Origin: an uncultured Cohaesibacter sp. | GTDB lineage: Bacteria > Pseudomonadota > Alphaproteobacteria > Rhizobiales > Cohaesibacteraceae | NCBI RefSeq assembly: GCF_963682185.1 | Contig: NZ_OY821667.1 | Location: forward strand, 4,229,501-4,293,500 | Length of the DNA: 64,000 nt | Direction: 5' to 3' | Position numbers and translations under genes: made by a program | Notes under the pieces: model-generated | What the model was told of the DNA's origin: nothing | What the model saw: the letters and a program-made list of their open reading frames with translations, nothing else | Databases searched by the model: none | Shown here: piece by piece, positions 58,483 through 64,000 of the stretch | Layout of the letters: each line of letters starts with the position of its first letter | How positions within the stretch are numbered: the stretch's first letter is position 1

Positions 58483-58764
58483 CCGGCTATAAAAAGGCCT
58501 CTTTCTGCTTTGCGTCTTGCCACAGAAAGAGGCGTAAATGGGCAAGCTGCACCGGATATTTTAGGGCTGGAATCCAGTTTTGAACAATAAATTATTGGTG
58601 GTTATTGCGTTGACAGCAATGGTGACGGAAATAGAAAATTATTCCGCAAAAATTGCGGAGGTGCCTGTGGATCACTGTCATCTGGCCGAATAATTTACGG
58701 CGCGCATACAAGGCCAAAAGCGCTATTCGTGTCAGAATGGGGGAAGAGACCTCCCCCACTGATC
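58483..58764 (-). promoter_or_regulatory. ppdK-lysE intergenic region
   Basis: 282 bases with no gene. A short TGGGGGA/TCCCCCA stem (58738-58744 with 58752-58758) lies just past the ppdK stop, and the stronger hairpin is at 58497-58533. AT-rich sequence at about 58570-58650 could hold a lysE promoter. Confidence 0.45.
58491..58533 (-). terminator. Hairpin with T tract directly upstream of lysE
   Basis: On the minus strand, GCCTCTTTCTG (58533-58523) pairs with CAGAAAGAGGC (58507-58497) over 11 bp with a 15-base loop, followed by CTTTTT. It looks like an intrinsic terminator nine bases before the first possible lysE ATG. Confidence 0.65.
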
Positions 58765-61434
58765 TCAGATCCGTTGATGGCGCCGCAGGGTGGCCTGCGC
58801 GGCAGAGAGGCGGGCAATGGGCACGCGATAGGGCGAGCAGGAAACATAGTCGAGCCCGACCCGTTCACAGAACTCAATGGATACCGGGTCGCCGCCATGT
58901 TCGCCGCAGATGCCCAACGTGATATCCGGACGGGCAAAACGCCCGCGCTCGGAGGCGATTTCAATCAGTTCGCCCACACCCTCGATATCAATCGAGATGA
59001 ATGGATCCTGTTCCAGAACGCCAGCCTTGATATAGTCGGCAATGAAACGGGCCGCATCATCACGGCTGATACCGTAGGTAGTCTGCGTCAGATCGTTGGT
59101 GCCGAAGGAGAAGAATTCGGCCGATTCCGCGATCTTGCGGGCCTGAAGTGCAGCACGAGGCAACTCGATCATGGTGCCGACGCGATAATCAATCTCGTGG
59201 CCCATTTCCTTCATCACCGCTTTGGCGGTCGAATCAATACGGGCCTTGACGAATTCCAGTTCCTCACGGATGGAGACCAACGGCACCATGATTTCCGGCT
59301 GAACCGGTGCGCCCGTCTTTTCTCCCGCCGAGACGGCTGCCTCGAAAATGGCTCGGGCCTGCATTTCCACCACCTCGGGCTTGGAAATGGCGAGGCGACA
59401 ACCGCGATGGCCGAGCATCGGATTGAACTCATGCATGGCATGGATGCGGCTCGTCAGGCTGTCTTCGTCAATCTTGAGCGCATGCGCCATGGCCGCAATG
59501 TCATGGCGATTGTTCGGCAGGAATTCGTGCAGCGGCGGATCTAGCAGGCGGATGGTGACTGGCAGCCCGGCCATGGTTTCAAACAGGGCTTCGAAGTCAG
59601 CCCGCTGCAATGGCAATAGCTTGTCCATCGAGCGGCGGCGATCTTCTTCGCTGGTGGCAATGATCATGGCGCGGATGTCGAAGATGCGATCATCCTGAAA
59701 GAACATATGCTCGGTGCGGCAAAGGCCGATGCCCTCGGCGCCGAACTCCCGGGCGGCCTTGGCGTCTTGTGGCGTGTCCGCATTGCAACGCACCTTGAGG
59801 CGGCGGATCTTGTCGACCCATCCCATCAGCGTGGCGAATTCTTCGCTTAGCTCCGGATTCTGCATCTGCACATCACCATTGAGCACATCGCCCGAGCTGC
59901 CATCAATGGTGATGAGATCGCCCTTGCGGAGCACGACTGAGCCCACGGTGACGCTTTCTTGCTTATAATCGATATGCATTGCGCCAGCGCCGGTGACGCA
60001 GGGAATGCCCATGCCGCGCGCCACAACGGCAGCATGGCTCGTCATACCTCCGCGTGCAGTAACGATGCCGCGGGCCACATGCATGCCATGCACGTCTTCC
60101 GGACTGGTCTCTACGCGCATCAGAATGACCTGTCGCCCATGGCTGACAAATTCTTCCGCGTCCTGTGTGCGGAACACCAGATGACCGGAGGCCGCACCCG
60201 GAGAGGCTGCCATGCCCTTGGCAAAGACCACACGCTTTTCGCTGTCGGAAATGGTCGGATGCAGCAACTGGTCCAGCGAGCGCGGATCGACGCGGGCAAC
60301 CGCCTCGGATTCCGTGATGAGCCCTTCCTTGGCCAGATCGACTGCAACCCGAAGCGCCGCCTTGGGTGTGCGAGTTGCCGCGCGGGCCTGCAACATCCAC
60401 AATTTGCCCTTCTCGATGGTGAAGCCGAGCTTCATCATGTCCATATAGTGTGTTTCGAGCCTTTTACAGATGGAAAGGAAATCGTCAAAAATCTCGGGCA
60501 TCAATTCTTGCATGCTCGAAACATCAGACCCTTCGGTTCGAATGAGGGGCAAGGGTTTGGTGGAACCCGATTCCATATCCTCGCCATGAGCCCGTGGCAG
60601 GAAGCTGCCTTCGAGGGTCTTCACGCCGTTTTCCTGACTACGGGTAAAGGCAACCCCGACGGCCGAATTGTCATCAAGATTGCCGAACACCATCGCCTGT
60701 ACATTGGCCGATGTGCCCCAGTCTTCGGGGATATCATGCAAGTGTCGATAGGTGATGGCGCGCGCATTCATCCATGATGAAAAGACGGAGCTGATTGCCC
60801 CCCAGAGCTGCTTCTCAATATCTTGCGGGAAGGGCTCATCCAACTCATCTTGCACCATGGCCTTGAACTGCTCGATGATACCCTTCCAGTCTTCAGCGCT
60901 GAGGTCGGCATCAAAAAGGATCTCGCGCTCATCCTTGTAATCCTCGATGATCTCTTCAAAGGCGATCTGGTCGATCCCCAGCACGACATCGCTGTATTTC
61001 TGGATGAAGCGGCGGTAATTGTCATAGGCAAAGCGTTCGTCACCGGTCTCGCGGGCGAGTGCCTCCACTGTTGCGTCATTGAGGCCGAGATTGAGGATAG
61101 CCTCCATCATGCCGGGAATGGAAATGCGAGCCCCCGAGCGGATGGAGAGCAAAAGCGGTTTGTCCGGATCGCCAAGGCGGCGGCCCGTCAGCGCATGAAT
61201 GCGCTCAATTGCAGCATCCACTTCGCCTTTCAGGCTGGTCGGATAAACATGCCCCATGGCAAAATAGCTGTTGCAGAGTTCGGTCGAGATAGTGAAGCCG
61301 GGGGGCACAGGCAGACCCATATTGGTCATTTCAGCCAGGTTCGCGCCTTTGCTGCCCAGCAGGTTGCGCATCCGCGCATTCCCGTCTGCTTCACTGCCGC
61401 CAAAATTGTAAACCCAATGAGATGCCAGAACCAT
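58765..61434 (-). CDS. ppdK: Pyruvate, phosphate dikinase
   Basis: 889 residues. PPDK interconverts pyruvate, ATP and phosphate with phosphoenolpyruvate, AMP and pyrophosphate. The N-terminal ATP-grasp domain has NLLGSKGANLAEMTNMGLPVPPGF. The swivelling domain carries the catalytic His in GGMTSHAAVVARGMGIPCVTG, and the C-terminal PEP/pyruvate barrel has FSFGTNDLTQTTYG and GICGEHGGDP. Length is usual for bacterial enzymes. In Rhizobiales it serves gluconeogenesis or glycolysis. A GGAAGAAA precedes the ATG. Confidence 0.96.
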   Translation of the reverse strand: MVLASHWVYNFGGSEADGNARMRNLLGSKGANLAEMTNMGLPVPPGFTISTELCNSYFAMGHVYPTSLKGEVDAAIERIHALTGRRLGDPDKPLLLSIRSGARISIPGMMEAILNLGLNDATVEALARETGDERFAYDNYRRFIQKYSDVVLGIDQIAFEEIIEDYKDEREILFDADLSAEDWKGIIEQFKAMVQDELDEPFPQDIEKQLWGAISSVFSSWMNARAITYRHLHDIPEDWGTSANVQAMVFGNLDDNSAVGVAFTRSQENGVKTLEGSFLPRAHGEDMESGSTKPLPLIRTEGSDVSSMQELMPEIFDDFLSICKRLETHYMDMMKLGFTIEKGKLWMLQARAATRTPKAALRVAVDLAKEGLITESEAVARVDPRSLDQLLHPTISDSEKRVVFAKGMAASPGAASGHLVFRTQDAEEFVSHGRQVILMRVETSPEDVHGMHVARGIVTARGGMTSHAAVVARGMGIPCVTGAGAMHIDYKQESVTVGSVVLRKGDLITIDGSSGDVLNGDVQMQNPELSEEFATLMGWVDKIRRLKVRCNADTPQDAKAAREFGAEGIGLCRTEHMFFQDDRIFDIRAMIIATSEEDRRRSMDKLLPLQRADFEALFETMAGLPVTIRLLDPPLHEFLPNNRHDIAAMAHALKIDEDSLTSRIHAMHEFNPMLGHRGCRLAISKPEVVEMQARAIFEAAVSAGEKTGAPVQPEIMVPLVSIREELEFVKARIDSTAKAVMKEMGHEIDYRVGTMIELPRAALQARKIAESAEFFSFGTNDLTQTTYGISRDDAARFIADYIKAGVLEQDPFISIDIEGVGELIEIASERGRFARPDITLGICGEHGGDPVSIEFCERVGLDYVSCSPYRVPIARLSAAQATLRRHQRI

Positions 61435-61701
61435 TTTCTTCCATTCCTTCTGCGTTATGAGTCCTTAGTACCTTTCCCAACGCTCAGATCAAGGTGAAAC
61501 TGGGGTCCACCTCTATTTTTCTGCATGCTGGTGCACTGAAAGGACCAAAATTGCAGTGTGTAGCCATAACTTTCCTGTTAGCTGTCATGGCAGTGTCATT
61601 AGCCGTCGATAGTTTTCGACTTATCTTCAGTCCTCTCTTCCAAGGGCCTTGATTGTCTATCGTGTCATTTTTTCAATCTTTGGGCTTCAGGCAGGTTTGC
61701 A

Positions 61702-62049
61702 ATGTATACGGCGTCCGACATCTGGAATGCGCAATCGCGCGCGCAAATCATTCTGTCCGCATTGGCGCAGGAAACACGATTGGAAGTCTTCCGGCTTCTG
61801 TCTCAGGCCGGGCCTGACGGGATGGGCGCCGGCGCCATCGCCAAGGCGCTGGACGTTCCTCACAACACGCTTTCAACCCATTTGTCCATTTTGCAGCGGG
61901 CGGGTCTCATCCGCTCCGAACGTCAGGGCCGGAATATCATCTATTTTGGCTTACAGGATTGCCTCTCCGACCTCATGGCCTTTCTGCAGGATGAATGCCC
62001 GCAGGCCATGCCCGCAGGGGAAGACGAGATGGCGGTAAAAGAAGCGTGA
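61702..62049 (+). CDS. arsR: ArsR family metalloid-responsive repressor
   Basis: 115 residues with the winged helix LSALAQETRLEVFRLLSQ and the recognition helix PHNTLSTHLSILQRAGLI. The classical arsenite motif ELCVCDL of the third helix is absent; the corresponding stretch is GPDGMGAGAIAKALDV. The only Cys are 87 and 99, in the C-terminal helix. Some ArsR proteins, such as that of Acidithiobacillus ferrooxidans, use C-terminal Cys; the same may hold here. It heads an arsR-arsC-aqpS operon, with 137 bases to arsC. Confidence 0.88.
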   Translation: MYTASDIWNAQSRAQIILSALAQETRLEVFRLLSQAGPDGMGAGAIAKALDVPHNTLSTHLSILQRAGLIRSERQGRNIIYFGLQDCLSDLMAFLQDECPQAMPAGEDEMAVKEA

Positions 62050-62186
62050 TCTAATCCACCAGATCCCGCTCCTTCGCCAAAAAAGTGTGGTGTTTGTCTG
62101 CCTATCTTTCTAATGTAGCAAGGGACAATCCCGCCCCAGTGACGCCTCCAGTGTCACCCTCAGAGCGCCCCTGAGAAGGACCCCAA

Positions 62187-62693
62187 ATGCAGAATGTGCT
62201 ATTTCTATGTACTGGCAATTCATCCCGCTCTCTCATGGCCGAGGCTATTCTGGGGCGTATGGGGCAGGGACGTTTCAAGGCCTTTTCCGCAGGCAGCCAG
62301 CCAGCCGGTCAGCCCAACCCGTGGGCCATCCAATTGCTCGAGCAGTTTGGCTATCAGATCTGTCGGCTGCGCTCGAAAAACTGGAGCGAATATAGCCGTC
62401 CGGGATGTCCGCAGATGGATCATATCATCACGGTCTGTGACAGGGCGGCGGGTGAAACCTGCCCCGTCTGGCCCGGCAACCCCGCCACTGCGCATTGGGG
62501 CATTGCCGACCCTGCTGCTGAAGTGGGGGACGACAAGGATATGCAACTGGCTTTCCTGACGGCCTATGCGCACCTGTCCGATCGTATCGGCCGCTTTGTC
62601 GCTCTGCCCATCGAAAGCATGGATGCAGAAACCTTGCGGCAGGCAATGCAGGAGATCGGCAATCTTTCGGGAGCAACCGGAGACCACATTTAA
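62187..62693 (+). CDS. arsC: Arsenate reductase ArsC, low-molecular-weight phosphatase type
   Basis: 168 residues. The P-loop CTGNSSRS at residues 8-15 is that of the LMW protein-tyrosine phosphatase fold used by thioredoxin- or glutaredoxin-linked arsenate reductases. A second Cys pair region, VCDRAAGETCPVWPG, and HWGIADPA are specific to ArsC. The C-terminus is longer than usual (30 residues after the core). GAAGGA precedes the ATG. The stop overlaps the next start as TAATG, so aqpS is coupled. Confidence 0.9.
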   Translation: MQNVLFLCTGNSSRSLMAEAILGRMGQGRFKAFSAGSQPAGQPNPWAIQLLEQFGYQICRLRSKNWSEYSRPGCPQMDHIITVCDRAAGETCPVWPGNPATAHWGIADPAAEVGDDKDMQLAFLTAYAHLSDRIGRFVALPIESMDAETLRQAMQEIGNLSGATGDHI

Positions 62694-63355
62694 TGGCTTA
62701 TACTCTGAGGGCTCAGCTTTTGGCTGAATTCTTGGGCACAGGAATACTTCTTTGTACCATCATCGGCTCCGGCATCATGACCGGCAGCCTTTCTCCAGAT
62801 AATGCAGGCGTCGCGCTCTTTGGCAACACAGTGCCACCGGCTGCGATCCTGTTCGTCCTCATCACCATCTTTGCCCCCATTTCGGGTGCGCATTTCAACC
62901 CGGCGGTGACGCTAACCTTCGTCGTGCGTAAAGAATTTCCGCCACGCAAGGCGCTGATGTTTGTCGCGATGCAGCTTCTTGGTGCCGTAGCGGGAACGAT
63001 GCTGGCCAACTTCATGTTCAGCGAACCGCTTATTTCCATGGCAACCTATCAACGTTTCGGCCCTCAGCAATGGGTGGGTGAGCTGGTTGCCACCGGAGGG
63101 CTGTTGCTTACGATCCTTGTCTGCATGCAAACCAAGCCTCAATCGATCCCGCCTGCCGTTACGCTTTATGTGACGGCAGCGATCTGGTTTACCTCATCCA
63201 CCTGTTTTGCCAATCCTGCTGTTTCCATCGGGCGGGCTTTTTCAAATACATATGCGGGGCTTAGACTGCAGGATGGCATTGTCTTTGCGGTGTGTCAGTT
63301 GATCGCGGTTTTCCTTGTTCTGCCGCTGGTTAAACTGGTGCTTGAACAAAAATAG
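62693..63355 (+). CDS. aqpS: Aquaglyceroporin AqpS-like arsenite channel
   Basis: 220 residues, six membrane segments and the two MIP half-helix motifs: HFNPAVTL and CFANPAVSIGR. In Sinorhizobium meliloti an aqpS gene replaces the arsB pump in the ars operon, where the channel lets arsenite flow out down its gradient after ArsC reduces arsenate. The order here, arsR-arsC-aqpS, fits that model. No arsH or arsB follows within the window. Confidence 0.9.
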   Translation: MAYTLRAQLLAEFLGTGILLCTIIGSGIMTGSLSPDNAGVALFGNTVPPAAILFVLITIFAPISGAHFNPAVTLTFVVRKEFPPRKALMFVAMQLLGAVAGTMLANFMFSEPLISMATYQRFGPQQWVGELVATGGLLLTILVCMQTKPQSIPPAVTLYVTAAIWFTSSTCFANPAVSIGRAFSNTYAGLRLQDGIVFAVCQLIAVFLVLPLVKLVLEQK

Positions 63356-63525
63356 GGCAGGTACTGGCAGTGTTAGATGCCTTTGTCTGGGCCTCTTTCA
63401 CTCGGCTCTTCCGCCGGTTGCCTAAAAACCTGTTACAGATGACTGCTATTCTGTCTTGACCGAAACAGGGGTGATCGGCTTACTTGGAAGCAGGGAGCAG
63501 ACACCTGGGATAAAGGACCATACCC

Positions 63526-64000
63526 GTGGCTGACACACAGACCAGACTGGCCAAGGCGCGCCTCAATCACAGCCAGCGCGCGCCGATGATTGCCGAAATG
63601 CATGCGCGCCCTTTCCTCAAACTGGGAGCACCCAGCCGGCTGGCCTTCATTGCGCTCAAACCGGAAGAGGATGGCATTCACACTCCGGCACTGGCCCGCA
63701 AGCAGTTGATTGCCTTTCTCGATCAATTCGGTGTGGAGCATCCGCACGATGATGCCGTCTATCACATCGCCCAAATCGGCGAGGAAGAGGGGGGCATGAT
63801 TCTGAAGTGGGAAAACCACTCCGAATTCGCCACCTATACACTCTATAGCTACGCACCCCGGCCCGATCATCTGGGGCCGGACAGCTTTGCCACGGATCTG
63901 CATGATCATTTCACCATCGAATGGCTGGAGGCTTTCCCTGGCCGGATTGTCTCTTCTGTTTCGGCTCGCATTGAGCAGGTGCAGAATCAGACAGCCCTTG
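63526..64000 (+). CDS. DUF3422 family protein, N-terminal part only
   Basis: The frame is open from a GTG at 63526 to the window end without a stop, giving 158 codons. AAAGGA lies about 10 bases upstream. The family motif is EMHARPFLKLGAPSRLAF near residues 24-41, with DDAVYHIAQIGEEEGGMILKWENHSEFATYT later (as separate stretches). Full members have about 430 residues and end in two membrane segments, which lie outside this window. Function is unknown. It starts 170 bases after aqpS and may be separate from the ars operon. Confidence 0.8.
   Translation, partial: MADTQTRLAKARLNHSQRAPMIAEMHARPFLKLGAPSRLAFIALKPEEDGIHTPALARKQLIAFLDQFGVEHPHDDAVYHIAQIGEEEGGMILKWENHSEFATYTLYSYAPRPDHLGPDSFATDLHDHFTIEWLEAFPGRIVSSVSARIEQVQNQTAL

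Overview
The window reads as ordinary chromosomal DNA of an alphaproteobacterium of the order Hyphomicrobiales (Rhizobiales). The evidence is a CcrM-type GANTC methyltransferase, a Rhizobiales-type porin, a DUF2093 protein beside lpxK, and the mutY / DUF721 / DsbA-like / smc neighbourhood. Many chemotaxis receptors with a cheY-cheZ pair suggest a motile, probably free-living aquatic organism. A Cohaesibacter-like bacterium is my guess from overall feel; the sequence does not prove it. I see no prophage, insertion sequence, CRISPR array, rRNA or tRNA gene.

Layout. 1-5.0 kb: end of pmbA (tldE), a CysQ-like phosphatase, then a lipid A / Kdo block (DUF374 acyltransferase, waaA, lpxK, DUF2093). 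5.1-9.3 kb: MATE exporter, DEAD-box helicase, DUF1992 protein. 9.5-16.3 kb: two sCache chemoreceptors flanking marC, tldD and a small EF-hand protein. 16.8-28.8 kb: genome maintenance and stress genes: mutY, GNAT, monooxygenase-like protein, MarR-GNAT fusion, ccrM, DUF721, ohrR-ohr, methyltransferase, DsbA-like protein, smc. 28.9-36.4 kb: GFA protein, methyltransferase, GST, an unknown protein with a CheZ-like tail, a degenerate SRAP protein, porin, lipoprotein, lspA. 36.5-46.1 kb: ileS, amidase, ribF, lipoprotein, second MATE exporter, DJ-1/PfpI protein, MaoC hydratase. 46.8-53.8 kb: cheY, cheZ, ETF-QO with a duplicated tail, family-4-like uracil-DNA glycosylase, excalibur protein, third chemoreceptor. 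54.2-64 kb: SleB-type hydrolase, a structured gene-free region, meaB, lysE, ppdK, an arsR-arsC-aqpS arsenic operon, and the start of a DUF3422 gene.

How the genes fit together. WaaA and LpxK act in lipid A-Kdo synthesis. LspA matures lipoproteins such as the two encoded here. MutY and the uracil-DNA glycosylase make abasic sites in DNA, and SRAP proteins normally shield such sites. Three chemoreceptors feed a CheY that CheZ would dephosphorylate. The ars genes reduce arsenate and probably release arsenite through an aquaglyceroporin.

Most notable observations: (1) an SRAP-family protein (32128-32943) that lacks the catalytic Cys, Asn and His but ends in a perfect sliding-clamp motif QLDLF; (2) a 143-bp tandem duplication of the ETF-QO 3' end carrying a nested hairpin; (3) nine GANTC methylation sites in 264 bp upstream of the porin; (4) a CheZ with two CheY-binding-like peptides and a third such tail on an unknown protein; (5) a structured RNA-like region with a terminator at 56.2-56.4 kb; (6) a terminator-like hairpin directly before the lysE start. 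Coordinates of hairpins and motifs were counted by eye.
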